DNA from: a virus
DNA length: 29,890 nucleotides
IMG/VR virus record: IMGVR_UViG_3300015360_000141
Location: 1-29,890 of that record
Direction: 5' to 3' (one strand)
The notes under the pieces are model-generated. The model was not told the DNA's origin, searched no databases, and saw only the letters and a program-made list of their open reading frames with translations. Both the position numbers and the translations under genes were made by a program. Positions 5,603 to 15,500 of the stretch are shown piece after piece; position 1 is the first letter of the stretch, and each line of letters starts with the position of its first letter.

Positions 5603-7392
5603 GGGCCTACCTCTACATATTCTGTGGAGTTCGCGTATGATGTAAATCCACTGGATTTTGTTACTTTGAGAACACTGTTTACTCTTCCAATTAATTCTTC
5701 TTTATGTGATATCAACAGGATATTCTTCTTGCCTTCTCGTACCATCTTTTTTAGAACGCCTAGTCCAGCTTCTACTCCGGCTGTGTCCATTCCCGAATCT
5801 AATAATTCATCTACAAAAAGTAGATTCACTTTGTGATTCATGTGTTCCCAGATATCTCTAAATGAAAAGCTGAAACTGAGGATTAATCGGTTTCGCTCCC
5901 CTCTAGACAAATTATCAAAGTCTAAGTCTTTGCCATAGTGGGTAATTTCAGCAGTGAGATCATCCATAAATGTGACTTTATGTGGTAGGCCTAACTTATC
6001 CAGATAATAACTGAGTCGACTATTGAGATACGGCAGATTTTTGTTGATGATCTTTTTGCGAACGAAGCTTTCTTTATTTGTTAGCAATTTCAACAAGAAC
6101 TCTTGATGATCTCTTAACTTTGACAGCTCATTAATCTCATTCCAATCAACTGTCTGGATTGCTGCATTTTTTAATTCGTTGATCTGATCTTGGTATGTGT
6201 CGACCTCTAACGACTTTGTTTCGAGCAGTCTTTGCAAATTACCCAGTTGATTTTTATGATCTAATGCATCAGCATAAGTTTCGTAGAACGTTTTTGGGCG
6301 AGGGGTGTGATTTTCGTATTCTGGAAGTTGTCCCTCAATTTTGGACAAATTTTCACTAACGCTTTTGAAGTATTGCTCAGAGTCAGCTAAAGATCCAGAC
6401 GCCTCATCTAGCAATTTAGTGTGGTCGTGTGCTTTGAGTGACTGTGAGCATTGTGGGCATGTTTTGTCGTTCAATGATGATATTTCGTTTATGTATTTTT
6501 TGACTGATTTTTCAGCTTGCACGAGTGCAGTCTGATAAGAAGCCTGTCGTTTCTTCAGTTCAGTTAGTTTGGTTTTTTTCTCTAACCATTGAGACAGTTT
6601 CTTGTGCTCTTCTAGTTCATTTTCAATATTGATATTTTCTAGAGTAACAATCGATTCGGCAATGTGAACCAAATCATCTTGCTGCTTTTTATTCCATACC
6701 TTGCTTTTCAACTCTAGGCTAGCGATACTTTTACGTATGTTGGCATTGGCAGATTCGATTGCTTCAATTTTTAATTGTTCTCCGAGAATCTGATCCTTGG
6801 TTGTTTTTGAAGCAATTTTGAGTTTTTCAGCTTTTTCACTTAGCAGAGTTATGCCCAACAATTCCTCAATAACATCACGTTGATCTGATGCTCGCATACT
6901 CAAGAAAGGTTCTGAATAGGTGTTTAATGCTATTAGATTTTTGAACATCACGTGACTCATTCCCAGACACTCTGTGATGAATTTTTGAGTTTCTCGACTG
7001 TCGCCTTGTGCTTCGTCTTCTTCAACATCTTTGGTAGCCTGTTCCACATCATTGATATAGAGGCGCAGGATATTAGGCTTTCTCCCGCGTTCAATGCGGT
7101 AACTTACTCCGTCTTTTTCAAACAACACCGTAACCAACATGGCTTTTCCATTGATGTTGTTGATTAAATTTTCTTTTCTAATTTTTGTCAGTGCCTGACC
7201 GTATAATGCATATGAAAGAGCGTTGACCATCACTGTCTTGCCAACTCCGTTGCGGTTTCCTCCGCCTTCTTCTCCTTTGTCTAGGTTTTCACCGAGCACA
7301 AGGGTAAGGCATTCTTGATCAAAGTCAATAGCTTGAGTTTGGTTTCCGATCGATAGGAAGTTTTTTGCTGTGATGTTTTTGATTTTTGTCAT
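5599..7392 (-). CDS. 46: Recombination endonuclease subunit gp46 (SbcC/Rad50-like ATPase)
   Basis: At 597 aa this is close to the usual length of gp46-type proteins (T4 gp46 is about 560 aa). A Walker A motif GGGNRNGVGKT lies near residues 43-53. Long coiled-coil arms flank a zinc hook CPQC at about 311-314. The ABC signature LSRGERNRL is at about 494-502, and the Walker B motif LLFVDELLDSG at about 524-534. With gp47 it forms the phage Mre11/Rad50 complex, which resects DNA ends for recombination-dependent replication and degrades host DNA. The gp47 stop and gp46 start overlap as TAATG, implying coupled, roughly balanced synthesis. All catalytic motifs appear intact. Confidence 0.95.
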   Translation of the reverse strand: MTKIKNITAKNFLSIGNQTQAIDFDQECLTLVLGENLDKGEEGGGNRNGVGKTVMVNALSYALYGQALTKIRKENLINNINGKAMLVTVLFEKDGVSYRIERGRKPNILRLYINDVEQATKDVEEDEAQGDSRETQKFITECLGMSHVMFKNLIALNTYSEPFLSMRASDQRDVIEELLGITLLSEKAEKLKIASKTTKDQILGEQLKIEAIESANANIRKSIASLELKSKVWNKKQQDDLVHIAESIVTLENINIENELEEHKKLSQWLEKKTKLTELKKRQASYQTALVQAEKSVKKYINEISSLNDKTCPQCSQSLKAHDHTKLLDEASGSLADSEQYFKSVSENLSKIEGQLPEYENHTPRPKTFYETYADALDHKNQLGNLQRLLETKSLEVDTYQDQINELKNAAIQTVDWNEINELSKLRDHQEFLLKLLTNKESFVRKKIINKNLPYLNSRLSYYLDKLGLPHKVTFMDDLTAEITHYGKDLDFDNLSRGERNRLILSFSFSFRDIWEHMNHKVNLLFVDELLDSGMDTAGVEAGLGVLKKMVREGKKNILLISHKEELIGRVNSVLKVTKSSGFTSYANSTEYVEVGP

Positions 7393-8402
7393 TATAATCC
7401 TTGATAGATGTCTAATAGGATTTTATTATCGAATTGTTCGCTTTCGATATTGATAATTTCCTGTGTTACAATTTGATCAACACTGCTGAACGAATCATCT
7501 AGTTCGCTTTCGTCTACTTCTATGTTGTCTCGCTGGTGTATCATACTCAATTCGCGAATATTGTAATTGGTCATGTACGTTTCTCTGAGAAAGTTGGCTT
7601 CCTCATATGAAATATCAATGTCTAAATTTACCTTGAGATATGTTTTATCTTGGCAGATGTCATCTGAGTTGTCGATCAATTGGCTTAGCGTTACAGTGCG
7701 ATACTTTGGAGCATTCTCCCATTTGATAAATTCAGGTGCACCATTCCATTCTAGTGTCATCATTCCGCGCTCGTCGTCCCACGAGTCTGCAAAGTTGTGT
7801 GGAAATGCATTTCCAATATACCATACCTTACCTTGATTCTGTCTTTTGTGAAAGTGTCCTGAAAAAACATAATCCTGGTGTATAAAATGAGTGGTTTGCA
7901 GTTGGCCATGATCAGGCATTTGTATCATAGCATTCATGAAGAATTTTGGCAATTCTAAATGTCCAAATATATATTTGCTTTTGATCTTGCTAATATTCTT
8001 CCATTCGTCGCCAACTAACCACGGAATGAAAGTGACATCGTCGATGGTTGTCACTTCGTCAATTACTGTGACGCCGGGGATGTGATGTGCAAACGATGAA
8101 CTGTGGATGTCTCGTTTATCTCGATAGAATAAATCGTGATTTCCAGGAAACCAATAGAATGTTTCAAATGCAGCACCTAATTTTTCTAAACAACGAGAAC
8201 TGATGTCTAGAGTTACGAAATTGATACTATTACGGTGATGGTGCCAATCGCCTAAAAAAGCGCCAGTTTCACAGCCTGCTTTTTTAGCCTCTACAATAAA
8301 CCAATCTATAAATTCTTCACAATCTTTTAGATGGGTGTAACTGTTGTTTTTATGGCCGAGATGTAGGTCAGTAAAGCAAGCAATTTTTTTGAATAATGCC
8401 AT
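7392..8402 (-). CDS. 47: Recombination endonuclease subunit gp47 (Mre11/SbcD-like)
   Basis: This 336-aa protein matches the length of T4 gp47 (339 aa). It shows the metallophosphoesterase motifs in order: TDLHLG (D12, H14), GDWHHHR (D52), GNHD (residues 87-90), GHLE (137-140) and GHFHKRQ (H183, H185). These bind two metal ions and carry out exo/endonuclease cleavage. It works with gp46. The start at 8402 follows an AAAGGT stretch. A sigma70-like promoter at 8427-8456 overlaps the end of the preceding endonuclease gene, giving gp47-gp46 and the two small genes their own transcription. Confidence 0.95.
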   Translation of the reverse strand: MALFKKIACFTDLHLGHKNNSYTHLKDCEEFIDWFIVEAKKAGCETGAFLGDWHHHRNSINFVTLDISSRCLEKLGAAFETFYWFPGNHDLFYRDKRDIHSSSFAHHIPGVTVIDEVTTIDDVTFIPWLVGDEWKNISKIKSKYIFGHLELPKFFMNAMIQMPDHGQLQTTHFIHQDYVFSGHFHKRQNQGKVWYIGNAFPHNFADSWDDERGMMTLEWNGAPEFIKWENAPKYRTVTLSQLIDNSDDICQDKTYLKVNLDIDISYEEANFLRETYMTNYNIRELSMIHQRDNIEVDESELDDSFSSVDQIVTQEIINIESEQFDNKILLDIYQGL

Positions 8403-8426
8403 AATGTTCTTACCTTTTATTTTTCA

Positions 8427-8456
8427 AATATATTATCATTTATTGATGAAAGTCAA
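8427..8456 (-). promoter_or_regulatory. Sigma70-like promoter candidate for gp47-gp46
   Basis: On the minus strand TTGACT (8456-8451) and TATATT (8432-8427) are separated by 18 bases. Each hexamer matches the consensus at five of six positions. The stop codon TGA of the upstream endonuclease gene lies inside the -35 hexamer. The expected transcript would begin near 8420 and give a leader of about 18 bases before gp47. The spacing is one base over the optimum. Confidence 0.5.
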
Positions 8457-10186
8457 GTATTGAATTGGTAAACTAGGTTTCCACAGTCCCAAATCTTATT
8501 ATATCCGTTGTTTCTCATGTTGTCACTTTCGGACATTGTCGGATCAAACATCGGTAGTTTAGAGTGTAACATATGTTTTTGCCATTGATTCCTTGACCCG
8601 GCGTAATTTCCATTTTTCGTAACATAGAAAAAATTTGGAGAACTCTGATGAAGTTGTGTAAATCCAATTTTTTCATAAAGGTTACCGGTTGAAAATCTCA
8701 AATTGCAATAACTGATTATTTTAGAATGTTTTGGAATTTTCTGAATGAAAGAATTAAGTAATCTACTCACTCCTCCAACTACTGAAATACCTATCTGAGA
8801 ACATGCTCGCAACAGTTCCCAGTCAAAACTCTTATTGAAGCGGCTTTTGCCAAAAGTAACCATGCATAAAATTTCATCAGATGAATCAACCAATGCAAGA
8901 TTGACACTGCTGGCACAATCTCCTTGAATGTGATTCTGTTTCATAAATTTGGATTTATCTTTATTGTTGATTTCTTTTATGGATAGTTTCCTGGCAAAAA
9001 CAGTCTTTCCTAATTTTAATTTATGTGAGAGTTTTGATTTTATGATTGACAATTTTTCTTCAATTTCCCAATCAAAAAAATGCCACAATTCAATGCCATG
9101 TTCACTACACATTTTAGTTTTATTTAGATGATATTTTTGATCTTTTCCTTGTCCTTCATGATGCCAATACCCTCCGTTAATTTCGATCGCGAGATTAAAA
9201 TTAGGGATCAAGATATCTAATTCATATGGATAAATTGTTTTTCTATCTTTTTTAAGGTATGGTATTTTGATTTCGTCTAGGTAATCACATAATACCTGTT
9301 CGTGAGAACTTGAATAATGGTGCATTATTTCTATATTATATTTGGCATAGTATTTGCATAAATTGCTAGAGCTAATCCCAAGGTCGAGAGCAATTTGTCC
9401 TACGCTTTTCCCAAGTTTGTTTTCGTTTTTAAGCCATTCTGGATTATTAAGTTTATCTAGAACATCGGGGTCGTAGTAATTTGTTTTTCGAGATTCACCG
9501 CGCTTTGCGGCTATTTCTTTATTTTTCGCAGGATTATCAACTCCATATCTTGATAACATAGTGTCTTTTATTTTTGACTTTATATCTGGCGATGACAACA
9601 CTGATCGGTGCCCTCGTCGACTGATGTTGGTGTTCTTTATCTTTTCTTTAACACGTTGGCATTTTCCGGGATTGTCAACTCCCATAGAATTAATCCATTT
9701 AATTTTTGCGGCTTCTCGTACTTCTGCATTTTCAAACGGTGTCTTTGTTCCGAATCTTTTTATATTGTTGTCTCTGACCGATTGCTTACATTCTATGGTT
9801 TGAGAATAAAACGAGACTCCGTATTTTTTGATAGAAGTTGCTAGTGACTTCTGTCGATACTCTTTGGTCTTGGAAAAATGGTCAGTACCGTATTTTTTGA
9901 TCGTCGATTGTTTTCTTTTTTCTTGAGAATAAATGCTGGTACATTTTTTTGAACAATATATTCGATATCTTAATTGATCAGTATGCCATTCTAATTCATT
10001 CCCACATTGACATGTTGGAACATTGATCAATTGATTAATTGCATGGTACAACACCTGTCGAGGATTGGTTGTGTTTATCTGAATAGCAATTCTCTGTAAT
10101 TCAGGGTACATGGCAATGTCAGATTTTTTCAGGTACTTTTTTTCAAGTAATGCTTGATATATCGGAATGTTCTTCGTCGAGGGCAT
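8453..10186 (-). CDS. Homing-endonuclease-like protein with a Vsr-type nuclease domain
   Basis: This 577-aa protein has a modular layout seen in free-standing phage homing endonucleases. A zinc-ribbon-like CxC...CxxxC lies at C59, C61, C78, C82. About six short repeats with a K/R-(Y/F)G core (for example KYG 121-123, YGVDNP 214-219) fill residues about 95-235. A helix-turn-helix, SVGQIALDLGISSSNLCKYY, is at 261-280. A Vsr/PD-(D/E)xK-type core follows, with E296, ELDI (D324), IEINGGYWHHE (E335 to E344) and an HLNKTKMC segment. A C-terminal domain (about 410-577) of unclear function ends the protein. The pattern CNLRFSTGNLYEKIGF in it recalls an acyltransferase fold, but this is weak. It sits between gp55 and gp47, which are near neighbours in T4-like phages, and its start overlaps the gp55 end by 44 bases. 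Insertion of a mobile gene is inferred. Confidence 0.8.
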   Translation of the reverse strand: MPSTKNIPIYQALLEKKYLKKSDIAMYPELQRIAIQINTTNPRQVLYHAINQLINVPTCQCGNELEWHTDQLRYRIYCSKKCTSIYSQEKRKQSTIKKYGTDHFSKTKEYRQKSLATSIKKYGVSFYSQTIECKQSVRDNNIKRFGTKTPFENAEVREAAKIKWINSMGVDNPGKCQRVKEKIKNTNISRRGHRSVLSSPDIKSKIKDTMLSRYGVDNPAKNKEIAAKRGESRKTNYYDPDVLDKLNNPEWLKNENKLGKSVGQIALDLGISSSNLCKYYAKYNIEIMHHYSSSHEQVLCDYLDEIKIPYLKKDRKTIYPYELDILIPNFNLAIEINGGYWHHEGQGKDQKYHLNKTKMCSEHGIELWHFFDWEIEEKLSIIKSKLSHKLKLGKTVFARKLSIKEINNKDKSKFMKQNHIQGDCASSVNLALVDSSDEILCMVTFGKSRFNKSFDWELLRACSQIGISVVGGVSRLLNSFIQKIPKHSKIISYCNLRFSTGNLYEKIGFTQLHQSSPNFFYVTKNGNYAGSRNQWQKHMLHSKLPMFDPTMSESDNMRNNGYNKIWDCGNLVYQFNT

Positions 10187-11051
10187 TGGTACTTTTTTTC
10201 ATTTTGAGATTTTTGTAAATTTCGGCTTGCCTTGCTGCTTCCGCAGCAGATTCATCTTTAGACTGTCTAGTGGAACTCGGAGCTAATCCATTTTCTTCAA
10301 GAATATCATCTCTAATATTCTGTCCTCTCTTTTCTATATTTAGTATACGAGTGAATGAATTGGTCACTGCTGCGGTATAATACGCAAACGGATTTTCACT
10401 CTTGGATTCGTCAAATTGTAATCCAATTTGACTTAATTGAAGAACAGCCTGTCCCTTCATTTCGTCAATATAACTATATCCGCGCCAGTTGCTGCGCTGA
10501 GCGTATTTTTCGCTTAATTTCATAAACATTTTTCCAAGATTCTCACTAATACGTCCGTGGTCTTTGCTGAAATGTCCATTTTCAATTCCACCAATCCAAT
10601 GACTTTTCCCTACGCATATCAATTGATTAGTGTCATCAAATTTCCAATGCTGGAACGGTGGGAAGTTTACCTTGTCGTGTCCGTCAGCGACACTTTTATT
10701 GGTCTTCTTTCTAGTGGGATTCAACGGAACATGTTCAAAGGTCATTAATCTAATAACAATATCTTGGTCGTTAATTTCTGATATGTCAACAACGCATTCG
10801 GCTAGTTTGATTTTTTTATTTCCAGCAATGCGTTCTTTAATGAACAATTCAGTCCCTAATCTCTTTGCGCGTGTTTGCTTCGCTTGATTGACAATTTCTT
10901 GGTTTACTTGTGAAAGATTAGGAACAATCACATCGTACATCTTATACGTTGGGTCAATGAAACTGCAAAAACTGCATTTACTTTTGTGGATCTCGGCTAA
11001 AAGATCTCGATTGTTGAGGTATTTTACTCTTCGTCCGGGTATTGTACTCAT
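10143..11051 (-). CDS. 55: Late-transcription sigma factor gp55-like, with a long N-terminal extension
   Basis: Residues about 159-251 resemble T4 gp55. They include EKYAQRSNWRGYSYIDEM, then LQFDESKSENPFAYYT and ITR-type helices ending in KRGQNIRDDIL, as in the region 2-like core of late sigma factors. gp55 binds host RNA polymerase and recognises the TATAAATA-type late promoter. At 302 aa it is much longer than T4 gp55 (185 aa). The extra residues 1-158 begin VKYLNNRDLLAEIHKSK and hold a CSFC pair (C26, C29). Similar extensions seem common in T4-like phages of aquatic bacteria. The C-terminal 50 residues are charged. The start at 11051 has GGAG upstream and sigma70-like promoters before it, suiting early or middle expression. 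Confidence 0.85.
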   Translation of the reverse strand: MSTIPGRRVKYLNNRDLLAEIHKSKCSFCSFIDPTYKMYDVIVPNLSQVNQEIVNQAKQTRAKRLGTELFIKERIAGNKKIKLAECVVDISEINDQDIVIRLMTFEHVPLNPTRKKTNKSVADGHDKVNFPPFQHWKFDDTNQLICVGKSHWIGGIENGHFSKDHGRISENLGKMFMKLSEKYAQRSNWRGYSYIDEMKGQAVLQLSQIGLQFDESKSENPFAYYTAAVTNSFTRILNIEKRGQNIRDDILEENGLAPSSTRQSKDESAAEAARQAEIYKNLKMKKSTNALDEEHSDISSIT

Positions 11052-11074
11052 ATTATAATATTTTCTCCAACGTT

Positions 11075-11103
11075 AGTATATTACCAAAAATTCAAAACGT
11101 CAA
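11075..11103 (-). promoter_or_regulatory. Sigma70-like promoter candidate for gp55
   Basis: On the minus strand TTGACG (11103-11098) and TATACT (11080-11075) are spaced by 17 bases, each with five of six consensus matches. Transcription would start near 11068, right at the GGAG ribosome binding site, giving a very short leader. A second set, TTTACC-17-TATAAT (11134-11106), lies just upstream and would give a more ordinary leader. Confidence 0.5.
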
Positions 11104-11105
11104 CC

Positions 11106-11123
11106 ATTATACACCAGTATAAT
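11106..11123. promoter_or_regulatory. Perfect dyad in the divergent gp55/baseplate promoter region
   Basis: ATTATAC (11106-11112) and GTATAAT (11117-11123) form a perfect seven-base dyad around ACCA. The left arm is the minus-strand TATAAT hexamer of a gp55 promoter candidate, and the right arm overlaps the plus-strand late octamer at 11118-11125. The dyad may simply reflect two back-to-back -10 elements, or be an operator that a regulator could use to switch between leftward early and rightward late transcription. Confidence 0.45.
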
Positions 11124-11125
11124 TA
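11118..11125 (+). promoter_or_regulatory. T4-late-type promoter candidate for the baseplate operon
   Basis: TATAATTA matches the T4 late octamer TATAAATA at seven of eight positions and keeps the leading TATAA. It is 30 bases upstream of the GTG start at 11156, giving a leader of about 20-25 bases with GAGG at 11145-11148. Confidence 0.45.
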
Positions 11126-11155
11126 TCTGGTAAATACACGAAACGAGGATCGCTA

Positions 11156-12232
11156 GTGTATACACCAACCCAGTCATTAGATAGAGCATATGCTCTGGCT
11201 GAAAAAATGAAACTCAATGTGTCTAGGCGCGATGTGCTAGCACACACTGTTGATAGACCCACGGGTATTGTGCTCAGTGTAAATGGGGTGAGAGTTCCCT
11301 CTAGGCTATTTACTCCTCAAGAATTAATTGAATTAGGTGGGCGCGGGTATACAGTAACTGATCGAGATTCTCCACCAGTTTTCAGCGGAACTCCCTCGTC
11401 GTTAGAAGTAAAGCCCCCAACTCGTCCAGACCCGGTAGCTAAAGAAACTGCGGAGAAATATAATGCCGCTAACAATATTTCAACGCCAATTGGAACAGTA
11501 ACAAATACACGCCCACCGCCTGTAAATATTGCTCGACCAACGGCAACACCGACAGCACCAGCTCCAGCAATTGCAAGTTTTCAGAACGATGATCGGCGTG
11601 TTCGACTGGTTGTTCCGCCCCAGTATGTAACTAGTTTGCCTTATACCTCCGGTCCTAGAAAAAATAAACTGGGCGTTGGATTATTGGAACAAAATCAAGG
11701 AATTCTATTTCCATATACTCCTGTAGTTGACGTTTCTCACGTGGCAAATTATGAAAGCCAGCCGGTTACTCACTCCAATTTTAAACAATACTTTTATCAA
11801 AATAGCGAAGTTAGTCAAATTGCACTCACTGCAATTTTTACAGTTCAGAACGAATATGAAGCTGAGATACTAATAGCAATTCAGCATCTGTTCCGGGCAT
11901 TAACTAAAATGCCGTTTGGTGATGATCAGACTCCTTTTAAGTCTGGCTCCCCGCCTCCGGTATGCAGGCTTTTTGCACATGGTGATTTTCAACTAGATAA
12001 CGTGCCTGTGGTGGTAGCCAGTTATAAAATGTCCCTACCTAACGATGTTAACTATTTCACTACTTCTCCGGGAAGTATCTATGGGGTTACTTCGATTCCT
12101 ATGAAAACCACAATTACACTAAATTTAATTCCTATGTATAGTAGACAAGAACAATTGGCATCGACTGTCACTGGTTGGTTAGGGAGAAGACCTTCGGGAC
12201 AGGTAGCTGCAACCAGAACGTTTCGCGTTTAA
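11156..12232 (+). CDS. Baseplate tail-tube junction protein, gp48/gp54-like
   Basis: The 358-aa product has a C-terminal two-thirds typical of tail-tube initiator or cap proteins of contractile phages. Recognisable stretches are GILFPYTPVVDVSHVANYES (about 181-200), THSNFKQYFYQNSEV, ALTAIFTVQNEYEAEILIA, RALTKMPFG, SPPPVCRLFAHGDFQLDNVPVVV and SLPNDVNYF. T4 gp48 (364 aa) and gp54 (320 aa) cap the baseplate hub and start tube assembly. I cannot say which of the two this matches better. Residues about 85-145 form a Pro/Thr/Ala-rich linker after an N-terminal helical part. The start is GTG, supported by GAGG seven bases upstream. It opens the rightward baseplate operon. Confidence 0.7.
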   Translation: MYTPTQSLDRAYALAEKMKLNVSRRDVLAHTVDRPTGIVLSVNGVRVPSRLFTPQELIELGGRGYTVTDRDSPPVFSGTPSSLEVKPPTRPDPVAKETAEKYNAANNISTPIGTVTNTRPPPVNIARPTATPTAPAPAIASFQNDDRRVRLVVPPQYVTSLPYTSGPRKNKLGVGLLEQNQGILFPYTPVVDVSHVANYESQPVTHSNFKQYFYQNSEVSQIALTAIFTVQNEYEAEILIAIQHLFRALTKMPFGDDQTPFKSGSPPPVCRLFAHGDFQLDNVPVVVASYKMSLPNDVNYFTTSPGSIYGVTSIPMKTTITLNLIPMYSRQEQLASTVTGWLGRRPSGQVAATRTFRV

Positions 12233-12253
12233 ACAATATAATGGATATCTCTA

Positions 12254-12556
12254 ATGGCCAATATGTATTCTAAAAACAGTCCTTATTATCGAACTAATAT
12301 TGTGGGATCATACCTTGACATAGCAAATTTGCCACAGATACCATCAATAACAAATGATAAAGTGTTTGAAGTGACAGCCCAATATCAATATCGTCCGGAT
12401 CTACTTGCATATGATCTATACGGAGATGCTGGCCTGTGGTGGGTATTTGCAATTCGAAATAAAGATACAATCAAAGACCCAATTTATGATTTAGTGGCGG
12501 GAATATCTATATATCTGCCACAACCTGCTACACTCAGTTCGGTGTTAGGAAGCTAA
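12254..12556 (+). CDS. 53: Baseplate wedge protein gp53-like
   Basis: This 100-aa protein contains the pattern YQYRPDLLAYDLYGDAGLWWVFAIRNKDTIKDPIYDL (about residues 43-79), which characterises the LysM-like gp53 fold, then GISIYLP. T4 gp53 is longer (196 aa), so this is the core domain only. gp53 joins wedges to each other around the hub. The ATG at 12254 is 21 bases after the previous stop. The ribosome binding site is weak (GGAT). A second in-frame ATG follows at 12263. Confidence 0.8.
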   Translation: MANMYSKNSPYYRTNIVGSYLDIANLPQIPSITNDKVFEVTAQYQYRPDLLAYDLYGDAGLWWVFAIRNKDTIKDPIYDLVAGISIYLPQPATLSSVLGS

Positions 12557-12558
12557 TT

Positions 12559-15500
12559 ATGCAAAATGATGCGGTCCGCAAGACCAATACAACTGCAAGT
12601 CAACAAATAACCGCAAAGGAAGAATTTGTAGAGAATTCAGAATCAAATCCTCTCAATTCATATAGATCATATACCTATAATTTCACCCTAGCTGCTCTTA
12701 AAAATCGAGGCAAGATAGACCCAAGTGAGTATGTGGAAAATCGCGACTATTTTGTCATTGCTAGATCTGGCGGCAAAGGAACTGGTGGAGTACAACTTGA
12801 TTTGTTGCCCGATCGCGTCGCAGCAACGAATGCTTTCACGCGGGCCGGGCAAGGCCTCATTGTAAATTATGAAAAACTCACAGTCACCGGTAAAGTTAGA
12901 GAAGCAATTGATTCGTCTTTGGTAAATTCCTTCAACGCCAAAAGTTCTGGGCGATTTGATTTTTACCTTGAAGATGTTGTAATTGACTCAATTGTATCGG
13001 GCAGCAATAAAACCAACATGAGTATCGCAACGAATATTGAATTTATTGTGCGAGAACAATTGAGCATGGCCGGGTTTATAGAGGCATTACATGTAACATC
13101 AATAGCAGCCGGATACAAAAGTTATCTAGGATCGCCGTTTCTTTTAAAGATGGAATTTATAGGGTATCCGGACGATGATTTGATGGGCCCTGCCCAAATA
13201 GTAGAAAATTCTACTCGATACTTTGTCATGGTGTTTACTGAAATAAACAGTGAGGTTACTGAGAAGGGCACGAAATACCGATGTTTTGCGACTCCGTTAA
13301 ATGAAATGGTATACGGAGAACCGTCAGTACTCAAAACAGATCTCAATGCCAGTGGATCTACAGTTAAGGATATATTAGGGTCACTTATCGACAATCTAAA
13401 TATTTCAATAAGAAAAGAAGCCGAGAAGGAAAAAAATCCTGCAGATCGAGACAAGTATGATGAATACCAAATTGTCTTTCCTTCAATTACCCCAGACGGA
13501 ATTGACGAAGCAACAGTGAATAGGATTGCTGATGCTACGGTTGCTGACTTGCTTTATTCAAGTTCAGTATATCAATTTCCTGAGTTACCTGATATTATAA
13601 CCGGTACAGCCACTCAAGGAATGCTAGACACTGCATCAGTGAAAGTCTCTCAATTGAAAGCAGAAATACCTTTTAGGCAAGGATCGTCTATCATTGATTG
13701 TGTTTCTTCAATTATCAGAGACAGTGAATACACTAAGGGAATTTTTAAGAATTTCAAAGACAGCGTGGATGCAAATGGCAATGTGTCGTATTTTATGGTT
13801 CACGCAGAATCTGAAATAAAAGGGGATTATGATCGAACCCGCAATCGTTTTTACTATAGATATAAATTTATCGTAGTTGAATATAAAATGAATTACAAAC
13901 GGATTACTCCACGTCCACAGGAAACATTAGACGACACGGCAATCAAAAAATTAATTCATCGCAAATATAGCTTTTTCTATTCTGGAGAAAATACAGATAT
14001 AATTCGTTTCAGACTCATATTTAACAGTCTATTTTTTCAGAGCTATCCTCGATACATGGGTAATTTTACCTATGCACCAATAAACACCGCTGGTTTATTA
14101 ACTGATATTAGTGATGTTATTTTAAATCGTGCCACGCAGGAATCAAGCATTAACGGAGACGCTCCATTATATCCCACAGTGGAAAGTTCGAGGGCTTCCC
14201 CTGGAGGATTGGTGAGCGGAGTGGGTATGCAAGGGGATCCGTATAGTGCATTAGCTCGAAGTTTACATCAGAATATTTTAGAAAACATTGATCAATCTCA
14301 GATTGAAATTGACATTATTGGTGATCCATATTTTCTCACATCGTCGGCAATGGGTCAACAACGATTAGTATCTAATCCGGATTTCACAACAGGACTTAAA
14401 GAAGCGCCGGTATACACACAAGACGTTGTGATACTAGCTCAATTTAAAAACCCAATTGATATAGATCCGGAAACAGGAATGGCCATTTTTGATGACCAAT
14501 TTGCTCTTTATAGTGGACTGTTTAGAATTCTTGAAATTAATAGCAGATTTGAATCTGGAGTATTCAGTCAGAATCTCAAGCTCATTCGTTATCCGGGCCA
14601 GTATGCTGATACCAGACAACTGCCGCAGGAATTAAAATCTCCAATAACTTCGGTTGCCAATCCAAGTAAGGAGTCGGTCCCGGCGGCGATACCGGCGCCG
14701 GTTGGTTCTCGAGCAACACAACAGGGACTGGCAGCAAGTATCGCCGCCGGCCTTCCGGTTTTGGGATTGCCGGGGGACCTCAGTAATCTTATACCAGGTA
14801 GCAATATTCCCATATCGGGTCCTGGTTCGTCGGTGTTTACGTCTGGGGAGAATATAACCGGGGCTGCGTCGTCGGGTATTGGCTCTGTTATTAATCGGGT
14901 AATTGGCGGAAATTCTCAAGGATTAAGAAACGTTGATTCTTTGTTGAGGTTGTCACAATCTGGACTATTGCCTTATTCTCCAACATCGAATACCTTTGGT
15001 GCAGATGTATTTCAGGTATCAAATGTTCTAAATTCAACGGGAATTTCTAACATTAATATTGGATCTCTTGCACAGAATCTTAGCTCTCAATTGGGACAAA
15101 CAATTGATGAACAGGCATTGTCGTCAATTATCTCATTGGGCAACAACTCTAGTGGAGTGGTGTCTGGGGCTGCATCAAAAATAAGTGAATTAACTGGTAA
15201 TTCAAACGCAATTTCTGCACAGTTGGGTATAGAAGAATCTGTGCTGTCAGGGCTTTCGCCAACGCTGAGAACTAAGTTGACTGAGAAAATATCAGCCGCA
15301 GCATCAAAAGTTCCTACTAATGTTGATCTAACTCGAGCGTCACAGCAAGGGTTGCTATTGAAAAATATATCAATTTCAGATCTTCCAAATATTCCAGCAA
15401 CTCAATCAAAAAACATATCAACAGCAGTTTCCTCAGTTGCTGCCCGATCTGCAAATCAATTAGATGTTCTGTCAAATTCTCAGAAGGCGTTAGTTGTATA

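Noticed and set aside
14589-14919. Minus-strand frames of 74 and 95 codons
   Set aside because: They are antisense to the 1041-aa gene in a G+C-richer part where stop codons are rarer; no start signals are present.
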